In this document: positions 8,236 through 17,150 of the stretch, piece by piece
Layout of the letters: every line of letters begins with the position of its first letter
Numbering within the stretch: the stretch's first letter is position 1
Assembly: GCA_963814875.1 (NCBI GenBank)
Contig: CAWFFJ010000034.1
Location: 1 to 64,000 of the forward strand
Direction: 5' to 3'
Source: CAVSIS01 sp963814875
GTDB lineage: Bacteria; Acidobacteriota; Thermoanaerobaculia; Thermoanaerobaculales; Sulfomarinibacteraceae
Length of the DNA: 64,000 bases
The notes under the pieces: model-generated
Told to the model about the DNA's origin: nothing
Seen by the model: the letters and a program-made list of their open reading frames with translations, nothing else
Databases searched by the model: none
Program-made: the position numbers and the translations under genes

Positions 8236-9128
8236 CCACTGCGTCTGTGGCCTCCGCCAGTAGCGGCGGTTCCCCGCGGACGGCGCGCCGAACGTGCCTG
8301 GTCACCGGTGCGACCTCCGGCATCGGCACCGAGATCGTTCGCGGCCTCGCCGTGACCGGGGCACGCGTCCTCGCCGTCGCCCGCGATCGAACGCGCGGCG
8401 AGGTGGCCCTAGCGGGCATCGAGGGCGAAGCTGAGCTGGTCCTCGCCAACCTCGCACGGCAGCGCGAGGTGCGCCGCCTCGCCGCCGAGGTGCTCGAGCG
8501 GGCACCGCAGCTCGAGGTCGTGGTCCACAACGCCGGCGTCGCCCTCGCCGAACGGACCGTGACCGAGGACGGGCTCGAGACCACCTTCGCGGTCAACCAC
8601 ATGGCGCCGTTCCTGCTCACCAGGCTGCTGCTCGACCGGCTGCGGGCGAGCGCGCCGGCGAGGGTGGTCGTGGTCGCCTCGGCGGCGCACCGCCGCGCCG
8701 GCCGGCTCGACCCGACCAACCTCCAGGGTGAGCGTCGCTTTAACGGCTGGGACGCCTACTCGCGCTCCAAGGCGTACAACATCCTGTTCACCCGCGAGCT
8801 CGCGCGCCGACTCGCAGGTACCGGGGTAACCGCCAACTGTCTCCACCCGGGGGTGGTCGCGACCGGTCTCGGTCGACGCGCGAACCTGGTCGTGAAGCTC
8901 TTCTTCCGGCTCGCGCGGCCGTTCCTGCTCAGCCCGGCTGAAGGCGCCGACACCGCAATCTGGCTCGCAACGGCGCCGGAGGTCGAGGGGGAGACCGGCG
9001 GCTATTGGGACCGCCGGCGCCGGGTCGAACCCGCGCCCGCGGCGCGCGACGCAACTGCTGCAAAGGCCCTGTGGGACCTCAGCGAGCGCCTCATCACAGG
9101 GACCGAACCACAGAGACGCGAGGCGTAA
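8232..9128 (+). CDS. short-chain dehydrogenase/reductase (retinol-dehydrogenase-like)
   Basis: This 298-residue classical SDR has the NAD(P)-binding motif VTGATSGIGTEI near residue 19, the HNAGVA motif, and the catalytic pair Tyr176 and Lys180 in YSRSK. The C-terminal region, with VTANCLHPGVVATGLG, fits the retinol-dehydrogenase/WW-oxidoreductase-like subgroup that acts on lipophilic carbonyls. The ATG overlaps the stop of the C1 peptidase gene, indicating co-expression, although no pathway link is evident. The substrate is unknown. It ends beside a heptamer-repeat element that separates it from the convergent kinase gene. Confidence 0.87.
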   Translation: MTTASVASASSGGSPRTARRTCLVTGATSGIGTEIVRGLAVTGARVLAVARDRTRGEVALAGIEGEAELVLANLARQREVRRLAAEVLERAPQLEVVVHNAGVALAERTVTEDGLETTFAVNHMAPFLLTRLLLDRLRASAPARVVVVASAAHRRAGRLDPTNLQGERRFNGWDAYSRSKAYNILFTRELARRLAGTGVTANCLHPGVVATGLGRRANLVVKLFFRLARPFLLSPAEGADTAIWLATAPEVEGETGGYWDRRRRVEPAPAARDATAAKALWDLSERLITGTEPQRREA

Positions 9129-9150
9129 GAAGGTGAGAAGGGTTGAGCCG

Positions 9151-9345
9151 CAAGACGCGAGACGTGAGACGTCCGGCGGCGCGGTCGTGCAGGCGGAGCC
9201 CGTGTGCGCCAGCAGCGCGAGGCCTCCACCAACCCCGTGGAGATACAGCGCACGGGTGATGGCGCGAGGCGAGAGGTAGCAAACCCAGGACGACGTGCGG
9301 CGTTTCGTGTCTAGTTGCGTCTAGCGTCTAGCGTCTAGCGTCTTA
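9151..9345. repeat. inverted heptamer-repeat element between convergent genes
   Basis: The left arm (9151-9179) contains AGACGCGAGACGTGAGACG. The right arm (9307-9345) is GTCTAGTTGCGTCTAGC followed by further GTCTAGC units. The arms are imperfect tandem heptamers, and the right arm is the reverse complement of an AGACGCT series. The last unit overlaps the TAA stop of the kinase gene. The same structure recurs at 17027-17142, also between an SDR gene and a convergent gene. The 128 bases between the arms show no gene. Confidence 0.7.
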
Positions 9346-12123
9346 GGAGCGCGTCAGGAGCCGCTCGAGGCGGATCCTGAAGGCGGCCGCCTCGGGTATC
9401 GGTCCGAGCTTGTCGAGGCTTCGCTTGAGCTCCGCGAGGGCCTTCTTGAGCTGACCCTCGGCGACCATGCTGTCGATCCCGGGCAGCACGGCGGCCCATG
9501 CACTGGCCCGCTGCTCGTGCCGGTGCCGGACCATCGCCTCGCGGGTCTCGGCGAGCAGGCGGCGCACCTTGGCGTTCTCCGGGTCGATCGCGAGCGCCTC
9601 CTCGAGCGCTGCAGTGACGTCGGAAAACGACGCACGCTCGCCGAATGCCCGCGCCAATAGCCCCTCGACCTTCGCCCGGCGCTCCTGCTGGCGTAGCTCG
9701 TCGAGACGGGTCCTGAGGCCGGCGAATGACTCGCGGGGCCCATACAGCCGCTCGGCGAGGGCGAGCTCATGCTCGGCGCCCTCGAGGTCGTTTCCGGTGA
9801 GGTGGCCTGCGATGCTCTCCGCGGCCTCGGCCACGGAGAGATCGATCCGGTGCTCCTCGATCCGCTGTCGGATCGCGCCCTCGGCCTCGTCCACCGGACC
9901 GGCGAGCTCAGGCTCCTCGACGGCCGCCGCCTGCGCGACCTCGATCGCTTCGAGCGCGCCCTCGATCTCGCCGTTGGCCGCGAGCTCGCGCGCTCTCTCC
10001 AGGGCCTCGAACAGCTCGCCCTCGCGCCGGGTGCGGTCGCCGAGGGCCGCCTCGAGCCGGTCCTTGCGCTCGTCGAGGGTGGGGTCGCGGCCAAGCTCGC
10101 CTTCGGCCTCGCCGAGCCGCGCCGCCGCGGTGGCGAGGCGCCCGGCGTCGAGTAGCCGGTCGACGCCCGTGAGAACCGCTTCGAGCGCCCGCGCCCGACG
10201 CACCGTTTCCTCGTGATGCGCCAGGGCGGCGCGGATCTCCTTTTCGAGGGCGTCAGTTTCGGAGAGTTCCGGCGCGAGTCGCCGCGCCTCGGCGAGAGAC
10301 TCGAAGGCCTCCACGAACGATGCCTCGGCCGACAGTCGACGGGCCTCAGCGTGAAGCTCGGCGGCGCGCTCGTGATTCCATGCGGTGCGAAGCTCCTCGA
10401 GCCGTGCGCCGAGCGGCCGGAAGGCGGGCTCGTCGCCGTAGAGCTTGCGCGCCAGGGTGAGTGCGCGCTCCGCCTCCTCGAGGTGCTGTGCGAGCAGCTG
10501 GGCGGCGATCGACGCAGCGGTTCGGTCGACCTCCTGCCGGCGCCGCTTCGCCTCGAGCTCGCGGGCGTGGCCCTCCTGTGCCCGCTCCAGCAACGCGACA
10601 ACCTCAGGGTCGTCTGGACCCAGTGCCTGCGCCTCGGCCAGGCGGTCGAGGGCGGTGGCCCAGTCCTTGCCATCGACCAGCCGGCGGCCCTCCTCGAGCA
10701 ACGCCTGGCGCTTCGATTCGCGCTCGAGGGCGGCCTGCTCTGCTGCCTCGAGTCGACTGGAGAGGTCCTCGAACAGGTCGGACTCGCCGAGCCGCTCCAC
10801 GGCCACCCCGAGGCGTTCGCGGGCGAGCTCGAGCTGGCCGTCTTCGAGTGCGGCGGCAATCTCGGCCGCCGCCTCCTCGCGCCGTGCCCTGAGCTTCTGG
10901 TCGGCCGCGTCGACCGCCTTGACCAGCGACCGCGCCTCACGGTTCTCGGGGTCGAGCTCGAGCACGGTTGCCAGCTGCAGGCGCGCCTCGTCGTAGTGGT
11001 GCAGCTCGACCAGCTTCTGAGCCCCGAACAGGAGGGCCTTGATCTGGCGCTGCACTGCCGCCGTCGGCGTCGCCGGCGCCGCCGGAGCCTCGGCAGTCGA
11101 GCCCGGTGGGCTGGAGGCCCCGTTCGAGCTCGGCGGAGGCGTCGCGGCGAGCAGGAACTGGCGGTCGAGGTGATCCTGGGTGCTTCCGGGGCGCGGTACA
11201 TTGAGCCGCTGGGTCGGCCGCCGCGGAGCGTCGTAGAGCTCGCGGACCTCGGCGTCGTCGAGCGGGTAGCGCTTCTGGATCGCCGCGAGGGCGTGGCGCA
11301 GTGCCTCGGCAGTGAGATAGCGCCCATCGGGGTCCTTTTCGAGGGTCTTGAGCACAGCCTGGCGCAGGTCGTCCGGTACGCGGCCTTCCGGGTCCGCGAC
11401 ATCGAAGTCGAGCGGGGGGTTGAGGAGGTGGCCCGCGATCAAGGCGGAGGTGGTCGATCCGGAGATCGGGTAGTGCGCGGTGAGCAGCTCATAGAGCACG
11501 ATGCCGAACGAGTAGAGGTCGGTGCGGGCGTCGAACTCGGCCCCGTCCTGGCTGCGCAGCTGCTCTGGGGAGGAGTAGCGCACCTTGCCGAGAAAGGTAC
11601 CAGTGGCGGTGAGCCCGCCGGTGGGATCGGCGACCTTGGCGATGCCGAGGTCAATCAGCTTGACCAGCGGGTGACCCTCGTCGTCCTGGCTCAGCATCAG
11701 GTTGTCGGGCGAGATGTCGCGGTGAATGACCTCCTTGCGGTGCAGGTAAGCGAGCACGCGCAGGGTCTGGGCTGCGATCTCGAGCGCCAGCCCGATCGAG
11801 AGCGGACCCGCGGCCCGCAGCAGCTCCTGCAGCGTCGTCCCCTCGATGAACTCCATGACGATGAACGCATTGCCCTCGTCGTCCATGGTGAAGTCATAGA
11901 GCTGCGCAAGGTTCGGGTGGTGCATCCTGATCGCCAGCTTGGCCTCGCGCAGGAAGCGCGTGCGCAGGACCTCGTCGTGGGCGAGGTGCTGGCGCATCAT
12001 CTTGATCACCCGAATCTCGTCGAGCAGGCGGTGGCGGACCTTGTAGACGGCACCCATGCCACCCTCGCGCATCTTCTCGAGGATCTCGTACTTGCCGTCC
12101 ATGCGCTCGAGTGGGGTGGCCAT
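9343..12123 (-). CDS. Ser/Thr protein kinase with long helical/TPR-like tail
   Basis: This 926-residue protein begins with a Hanks-type kinase domain (about residues 11-275). It has the glycine loop REGGMGAVYKV, Lys41 in VIKMM, HRDISPDNLML as catalytic loop, DLGIAK at the metal site (Leu replaces the usual Phe) and the YSSPEQL activation-segment end. A Pro/Ser-rich linker at about 310-350 leads to some 570 residues of charged, Glu/Ala/Arg-rich helical repeats. Units such as LELDPENREARSLV and LAIDPENAKVRRLL look like degenerate TPRs. No membrane span is visible, so the kinase is probably cytosolic, unlike many bacterial homologues with extracellular sensors. The tail probably binds partners or oligomerises. 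Confidence 0.93.
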   Translation of the reverse strand: MATPLERMDGKYEILEKMREGGMGAVYKVRHRLLDEIRVIKMMRQHLAHDEVLRTRFLREAKLAIRMHHPNLAQLYDFTMDDEGNAFIVMEFIEGTTLQELLRAAGPLSIGLALEIAAQTLRVLAYLHRKEVIHRDISPDNLMLSQDDEGHPLVKLIDLGIAKVADPTGGLTATGTFLGKVRYSSPEQLRSQDGAEFDARTDLYSFGIVLYELLTAHYPISGSTTSALIAGHLLNPPLDFDVADPEGRVPDDLRQAVLKTLEKDPDGRYLTAEALRHALAAIQKRYPLDDAEVRELYDAPRRPTQRLNVPRPGSTQDHLDRQFLLAATPPPSSNGASSPPGSTAEAPAAPATPTAAVQRQIKALLFGAQKLVELHHYDEARLQLATVLELDPENREARSLVKAVDAADQKLRARREEAAAEIAAALEDGQLELARERLGVAVERLGESDLFEDLSSRLEAAEQAALERESKRQALLEEGRRLVDGKDWATALDRLAEAQALGPDDPEVVALLERAQEGHARELEAKRRRQEVDRTAASIAAQLLAQHLEEAERALTLARKLYGDEPAFRPLGARLEELRTAWNHERAAELHAEARRLSAEASFVEAFESLAEARRLAPELSETDALEKEIRAALAHHEETVRRARALEAVLTGVDRLLDAGRLATAAARLGEAEGELGRDPTLDERKDRLEAALGDRTRREGELFEALERARELAANGEIEGALEAIEVAQAAAVEEPELAGPVDEAEGAIRQRIEEHRIDLSVAEAAESIAGHLTGNDLEGAEHELALAERLYGPRESFAGLRTRLDELRQQERRAKVEGLLARAFGERASFSDVTAALEEALAIDPENAKVRRLLAETREAMVRHRHEQRASAWAAVLPGIDSMVAEGQLKKALAELKRSLDKLGPIPEAAAFRIRLERLLTRS

Positions 12124-12148
12124 TTGGTCTCCGGGTTGACGGAGTTCC

Positions 12149-12178
12149 AGCGTATTCGTGCGACCGGACCACTGTCAA
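12149..12178 (-). promoter_or_regulatory. predicted promoter of the kinase gene
   Basis: On the minus strand there is a perfect -35 box, TTGACA (12173-12178), and a -10-like TACGCT (12149-12154) separated by 18 bases. The kinase ATG is 26 bases downstream, so the leader would be short. The -10 matches only three consensus positions; support rests mainly on the -35 box and the location. Confidence 0.5.
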
Positions 12179-12179
12179 C

Positions 12180-12227
12180 AGGATTGCCGCTCTCCCCCTG
12201 GCGAGCCAAGGGGAGAGCGGCAATCCT
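12180..12227 (-). terminator. long hairpin downstream of the MAPEG gene
   Basis: An 18-base perfect inverted repeat (AGGATTGCCGCTCTCCCC and its complement) encloses a loop that can pair further (TGGC/GCCA). It lies between the end of the MAPEG gene and the kinase promoter, where termination would be needed. There is no long T run, so it may instead be a copy of a dispersed palindrome. CCCCCTGGCGAG also occurs at about 21.68 kb. Confidence 0.55.
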
Positions 12228-12276
12228 CTGAGGCGCTTTGCGCCTAGGGGCTCGCTGCCTGCTACCCTCTCACCCT

Positions 12277-12669
12277 CTACCCCACAAGCGGCAGCGCGAG
12301 CAGGCCGACGGTGGCGACCAGGCCGAACGTCCACACCAGCGACCTCACCGTGGCGACGTCAGCCAGGTAGAGTCCGGTGTAAGCGACCCGACAGACTAGG
12401 AACGCAATCGCGAGTCGTGCGGCCCAGGCCGGGGCGGCGCCGGTCAGGTCCGCGACGAGGACGCCGGCGGCGAAGCCGGGGAACGCCTCGTGGGCGTTCT
12501 GGTGGGCGGCAAGGGCGCGGCGTCCCCACCCGGTGAGCCGCGACTGCTGGTCGCGGGGGTGGCGGTTGTCGTAGCCGCCCGGCTCGCGCGCCATCGCGAG
12601 GGCGACCGGGAGCTTGGAGGCATGGGTGAGAATGAAGGCAAGCAGGAGACAGAGCAGCGGCGTGTCCAT
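12277..12669 (-). CDS. MAPEG-family membrane protein
   Basis: This 130-residue protein has about four hydrophobic segments and the MAPEG-type pattern: a basic loop after the first span (YDNRHPRDQQSRL), then AHQNAHEAFPGFAAGVL and a final VCRVAYTGLYLADVATVRS stretch. MAPEG proteins are membrane-associated proteins in eicosanoid and glutathione metabolism; bacterial members are mostly uncharacterised. The ATG at 12669 has GGAAGGGAA upstream. It diverges from the S8 protease gene, with 145 bases between the starts. The substrate is not predictable. Confidence 0.8.
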   Translation of the reverse strand: MDTPLLCLLLAFILTHASKLPVALAMAREPGGYDNRHPRDQQSRLTGWGRRALAAHQNAHEAFPGFAAGVLVADLTGAAPAWAARLAIAFLVCRVAYTGLYLADVATVRSLVWTFGLVATVGLLALPLVG

Positions 12670-12721
12670 CGCAGGGTTCCCTTCCGCGGCCGACGTCAGC
12701 GAGACGGAGGCTCAGCTCGGC

Positions 12722-12730
12722 TGATATAAT
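12722..12730 (+). promoter_or_regulatory. extended -10 promoter for the S8 protease gene
   Basis: TGATATAAT is a perfect TATAAT with the extended -10 TGN element, and it stands out in very GC-rich surroundings. No convincing -35 box lies 17 bases upstream, as is common for extended -10 promoters. It would give a leader of about 78 bases before the GTG at 12815. Confidence 0.6.
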
Positions 12731-12814
12731 CGCACGTGGTCCTCCCGGACGGAACCCAGCCCCTCAGGCGCCGTGGAGCGCGGGCGTGGCTCCGCCGGGC
12801 TGCGGAGGTCGATC

Positions 12815-14907
12815 GTGCGCAACACCGCCCTGTTGATCGTGCTCTCACTGGCAGCGCCCGTGGGCGCGGCCGCTCCCGCGCTCCTGCCCCAGGGCAACGC
12901 GCTTTCACAGGCCGCGGCGGCGCCGGCGGAGCCGCTCCAGTACACCCCGGACACCCGACCCGCGGCGGAGAAGCTGGTTCCGCGCCTGCAGCGCGAGCTG
13001 GCCGTCCGCCCGGCGAGCGAGGTGCTGCCGGTGGTCGTGACCCTCGTCGAGCCCAAAGTTCGCGCTCCTTCGCCGCCGGCCAGGCCGGCTACGACGCCAG
13101 CCGTGCGGCGCTGGTCGCCGAGCTCGAGCAGGGCTTCGTGCGCGACGTCGCGGCGGTCGGCTTCACCGCCCGACGGGGGCTCGTCAATAGCCCGGTGGTG
13201 ATCGGCTCGATCGCCGCCGGCGCGGTCGCCGAGCTCGCTGCGCTGCCGACGGTCCGCGCGGTGGAGTACGACTTCCCGCTCAAGGCGACCCGCGCCCAGG
13301 GCGGACCGCTGATCGGCTCCGACCTGCTTCGCGCCGCCGGAGGCGGCGGCGACGGCATCGGGATCGCGATCCTCGACACCGGCATCGACGGCACCCACGC
13401 CGAGCTGCCGTGGAACACCAAGATCACCGCGTGGGGCGACTACACCGGCACTCAGACCGGGGACGACGTCGGCAACGACGATGCTGGCCACGGCACCGCG
13501 TGCGCGGGGATCGCCGCGGGCCTCGGCGGCGGCATGGCCCCAGCGGCCCACCTGTGGGCGCTGAAGGTGCTCGACAGCGAGGGGTCGGGCCCGTTCTCCA
13601 ACTCGATCTCGGCCCTCGACGACGTCTACACCAACCGCGACAGCTTCGGCGGCGTGCGCGTGGTGAGCATGTCGCTGGGCGGGTCGGACCGCTACGACTA
13701 CGTCTGCGACAACGACGGCACCTCGATGACCCAGGCCATGAGCCAGCTCATCTCGGCCGGCATCGCGATCTTCGTCGCCGCCGGCAACGAGGGCTGCTCG
13801 GACGGGGTCGGCTTCCCGGCGTGCATCTCTCACGCGATCGCGGTCGGAGCGGTCTACGACGCCAACGTCGGCGGCTGGAGCTTCGGTGAGGGGACCTGCA
13901 TCCCGTCCGGTTGCGCCGACAACACCAGCCAGGCCGACAAGATCACCTGCTACTCGAACTCGGGCTCCCAGCTCGACATCCTCGCTCCGGCCGACTGCGC
14001 CAACACCACCGCCATGGGCGGCGGCTACGAGGACTGTTTCAACGGCACCTCGGCGGCCACGCCCTATGCCGCTGGCGCGGCGGCGCAGATCCTCTCCCTG
14101 CGTTCGCAGACGACGCCCGCCGAGCTGCGCGTCGCCCTGACCTCCACCGGGCGCGCGATCACCGACGCCCGCAACGGCATCACCCGGCGCAGGATCAACG
14201 CGATGGAGGCCTACCAGCAGCTCGCTACCGGCGGCAGCGGCGGCAGCGGCACCTACTTCCTCCCAGCGATGATCCGCGCGCCGGGTGGCTTCGGCAGCGA
14301 CTGGTACGCCGACGCGGGCGTGCTCAACACGAGCAGCGCGGCGGTGAACATCACGTTCAAGCTCTACATCGGTGGCCAGACTCTGTCCGGGACGGACCAG
14401 GTGCCGGCTGCGAACCAGTACCTCTACGCCAACATCGTCGGCCAGTTCGGGACCACCGGCGGCGGCCTGCTCGAGATCGACGCCGACGGCGCGCTGGTGG
14501 TCAACGCGCGCATCTACTCCAAGGAAACCGTCGGCACCAAGGGCCAGTTCATGGATGGATACCAGCCAGCCGACGGCCTCGGAACCGGCGAGAGTGCGGT
14601 CCTCGCGAACCTCGTCGAGGACGCCGACTACCGCACCAACATCGGGTTCGGCAACATGGGCTCGACCGCGGCAACCGTCACCATCACCCTCCACCGATGG
14701 GACGGCGTGGCGTTCGGGTCGTACAGCTACTCGATCCCGGCGCACGGCTGGGCGCAGGACAACGCACCGTTCGCGAACCGCTACGGGCAGACCGACAGCG
14801 GTGGGTGGGCCAAGATCACGGTCGCCTCGGGCTCGGGCGTGGTCGCCTATGCGTCGGTGGTCGACAAGCACACCAACGACCCGACGACGATTCCGATGAA
14901 GCGCTGA
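12815..14907 (+). CDS. secreted S8 (subtilisin-like) serine protease, frameshifted near 13057
   Basis: This is a subtilase of about 697 residues once a one-base shift is allowed. The GTG start at 12815 follows GGAGGTC and opens a signal peptide (RNTALLIVLSLAAPVGAAAP). The reading frame is lost near 13055-13060: VTLVEPK is in one frame, while FAAGQAGYDASRAAL and all following residues are in the -1 frame, as if one base were missing. The catalytic Asp (codon 13375, LDTGIDGTH), His (13489, GHGTACAG) and Ser (14050, NGTSAATPYA) are intact. A C-terminal beta-rich module (from about 14250) also occurs in the LVIVD protein at 56 kb. Function: extracellular proteolysis. Confidence 0.82.
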
Positions 14908-15848
14908 TGCGGCGAGCCCACGGCTTCGCCCGCGTCGGGCGTCTCGCGGCCGCGGTGGCGACGGCTGCGGCCGGGGTGGCGAGCGCGGCCGCACCGCCGA
15001 TCGCGGCCAGCCGGGTGGGGTGGACCGAGCTCCATTTTGTCGCCCGCAAGCTGCTGATCGGCGCCTCCACCACCGTGAGCTGGCGCGAGGTCGACGCGGC
15101 TGCCGTCATCGCCGCCCTGCCCGCGCTTCCCGCCGACCTCGGTCCACCGCCGGGCTCCAGTCGGTTGGTCGCGGTCACCCTGGCGAGCGACCTGCCGTTC
15201 GGACGGGACGAGCAGGTCACAGCGTGGATCGATCCCGCCTCCGGTGCAGCGATAGCGACCGAGAAGCTCGGCACCGGCGCGAAGCCGGTGCGCAAGATCC
15301 AGCGCTTCGGCGCCGGTGGACTGGCGTGGTGGCGGTGGGAGCCCGGAAAAGGCCAGGAGGGACTGCCGCCGGACAACTGGGACCGCTTCGGATCCGACAC
15401 CGTCCGCTGGCCGGCGTGCTCCGGGGGCCAGCCAATCACCGACTCCTACGCGCTGCTGTGGCTGCTCTCGGCAATGCCCCGCGACGCCGCCGACCGGGTG
15501 GTAGAGGCCAGGGTCGTGACCCGGGGACGGCTGGTGCGTGTCGAGTTCGCGGCTCGGGGCCTGACCCGGATCCGGGCAGACTTCGAGAGTGTCGGCCCAG
15601 ACGGCAGCCGGAGGAGGTACCGAGATCCGGTGACCGTGCGCGAGGTACGGGTCGGCGCCAGCGCCGCCGGCGAGGGCGAGTCGGGAGACGATGTCGACCT
15701 CGGCTTCCTCGGCATGCGCGGCAGCCTGACCGCCTACATCGACCTCGAGACCGGCGTTCCGATGGAGCTGCGCGGCCGCGCCGGCGGCATCGGCAACGTC
15801 ACCGTCCGCCTCAAGCGAGCCGTGCTCTCCTCGCACAGCGCCGACTAG
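14907..15848 (+). CDS. exported protein of unknown function
   Basis: This 313-residue protein has an N-terminal signal-like segment (GRLAAAVATAAAGVASAAAP). Its ATG overlaps the stop of the S8 protease by one base (TGATG), so the two are probably an operon. Several features suggest a periplasmic beta-rich protein of the DUF3108-like kind: ELHFVARKLLIGASTTVSW, an IDPASGAAIATEKLG segment and a final IDLETGVPMELRG. I cannot confirm this. Pairing with a secreted protease could mean processing or inhibition, but nothing in the sequence shows it. Confidence 0.7.
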   Translation: MRRAHGFARVGRLAAAVATAAAGVASAAAPPIAASRVGWTELHFVARKLLIGASTTVSWREVDAAAVIAALPALPADLGPPPGSSRLVAVTLASDLPFGRDEQVTAWIDPASGAAIATEKLGTGAKPVRKIQRFGAGGLAWWRWEPGKGQEGLPPDNWDRFGSDTVRWPACSGGQPITDSYALLWLLSAMPRDAADRVVEARVVTRGRLVRVEFAARGLTRIRADFESVGPDGSRRRYRDPVTVREVRVGASAAGEGESGDDVDLGFLGMRGSLTAYIDLETGVPMELRGRAGGIGNVTVRLKRAVLSSHSAD

Positions 15849-16145
15849 CGAGCTCCTGCGAGCCGTTGATCCCCGCTGCCCGGGGCGAGTGCCACGTCCT
15901 GCGGCAGGTGCGCCCTCGACCCAGACGATTCGCTGCCGGTCGAGCAGGGCGTCGAGGTCATCGACGGCGACGTTGAGGAGGCGGGAGTTCGAGACCTCGA
16001 CCGGCTTGCCCCACGTGCTCTTCCGATCGGGCCGGGGCTCCGGCGACCACACCAGGAAGGGCACAGGGAGCCGCTCGAGGAAACGCATCGCGGTGCACGG
16101 TTCAACCGTGAATGTGATGACTCCTGCCGTCGGACGCGCCTCCAT
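15845..16145 (-). pseudogene. possible short gene remnant, frameshifted
   Basis: Reading leftward from an ATG at 16145, one frame gives a coherent stretch (RFLERLPVPFLVWSPEP, KPVEVSNSRLLNVAVDD, LDALLDRQRIVWVEG). Near 15930 a shift of one base continues as HLPQDVALAPGSGDQRLAG and ends in a stop sharing the CTAG palindrome with the convergent gene. Composition looks protein-like, but I recognise no family, and the 376-base gap otherwise holds nothing. It may be a decayed gene or chance. Confidence 0.28.
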
Positions 16146-16224
16146 CGGCCGACGGTGCTCACGCTAGGATGGTCCTCACCCCGACTGTCAGTCGGTCGAC
16201 GCGGTCGTGAGGCCCGGAGGTCCC

Positions 16225-17028
16225 ATGGGCAGGTTCGACGGCAAGGTTGCTCTCGTCACAGGAGCGTCGGCCGGCATCGGCGTGGCGCTGGCGCGCGAGC
16301 TCGCCAGGCAAGGCGCCGCGGTGGTCCTGGTCGCGCGTCGGGTCGAGCGGCTGCGATACCTCGAGGCCGAGATCGTGTCATCCGGGGGTCGCGCGCTCGC
16401 GGTCGCAGCGGACGTCACCCAAGACGGCGACATCGAGCGGGCGGTCGTCCTCGCAGTCCAGCGCTTTGGACGGCTCGACGTCGCGGTGGCCAACGCCGGG
16501 TTCGGCGTCGCCGGCCGCGTGGAGCGCCTTACCGTCGACGACTTTCGCCGTCAGCTCGAGGTCAACGTGTTCGGCGTGCTGCGGACCCTGTACGCCGCGC
16601 TCGCCGAGCTCGAGCGCTCAGCGGGCGTTTTCGTGGTGATGGGCAGTGTCGCCGGATATCTCCCGGGCCCGGGCACCGCGCCCTACGCGACCAGCAAGTT
16701 CGCGGTCCGCGGTCTCACCGAGTCGCTGCGCGCGGAGCTCGCGTCAAGCGGGGTCGACGTGGTGCTGCTCAGCCCCGGCTTTGTGGCGAGCGACATCCGC
16801 CGCACCGACAACATGGGCCGGCTCCACGAGGACGCGCCGGAGTCGCTGCCGGGGTGGCTGGTGATGCCGACGGAGAAGGCGGCGCGGAAGATGGCGCGCG
16901 CGATCGCCCGACGGCGGCGCGAGGCGGTCATCACCGTATACGGAAAGCTCGCCGTGTTCCTCGGCCGGCACGCGAGCTGGCTGGTGGCGGCCGTGGCGAG
17001 GCGTGCCCGCCGACGCGCCCGGTCCTAA
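16225..17028 (+). CDS. short-chain dehydrogenase/reductase
   Basis: This 267-residue SDR starts at the ATG at 16225, four bases after GGAGG; a GTG at 16207 in the same frame lacks such a site. Motifs are ALVTGASAGIGVALA for NAD(P) binding, VANAGFGVAG, Ser in MGSVAGYLPGPG and the catalytic YATSK. The acidic residue is absent and basic RRVERL follows the second strand, which favours NADP(H). The C-terminus is basic and contains a hydrophobic stretch (VFLGRHASWLVAAVA), hinting at membrane association as in DHRS7-like enzymes. The substrate is unknown. Confidence 0.87.
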   Translation: MGRFDGKVALVTGASAGIGVALARELARQGAAVVLVARRVERLRYLEAEIVSSGGRALAVAADVTQDGDIERAVVLAVQRFGRLDVAVANAGFGVAGRVERLTVDDFRRQLEVNVFGVLRTLYAALAELERSAGVFVVMGSVAGYLPGPGTAPYATSKFAVRGLTESLRAELASSGVDVVLLSPGFVASDIRRTDNMGRLHEDAPESLPGWLVMPTEKAARKMARAIARRRREAVITVYGKLAVFLGRHASWLVAAVARRARRRARS

Positions 17029-17142
17029 AACGCGAGACGTGAGATGCGAGACGTGAGAAGTCCGGCGGTGCGTCCCGCCCTGGAATAGGTTGACACCAGG
17101 AGGGGATAGTCGGTCTAGCGTCTAGCGTCTAGCGTCCCGCGG
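17027..17142. repeat. inverted heptamer-repeat element between convergent genes
   Basis: The left arm (17027-17068) contains CGCGAGACGTGAGATGCGAG and ends in TCCGGCGG, exactly as in the element at 9151. The right arm (17111-17142) is GGTCTAGCGTCTAGCGTCTAG followed by CGTCCCGCGG. It fills the space between the SDR gene and the convergent sppA gene. Confidence 0.7.
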
Positions 17143-17150
17143 CGCTGCGC

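Noticed and set aside
10213..12231. 672-codon plus-strand open frame opposite the kinase
   Set aside because: Antisense mirror of the helical repeats; no start context and no domain signal.
13050..13060. Programmed -1 frameshift at CCCAAAG in the S8 gene
   Set aside because: The reading phase (CCC AAA) does not fit the X-XXY-YYZ slippery pattern and no downstream stimulatory structure was evident; a one-base loss is simpler.
14847..16145. 432-codon minus-strand open frame
   Set aside because: Its larger part is antisense to the exported-protein gene. Only the first 100 codons look natural and are listed as a possible remnant.
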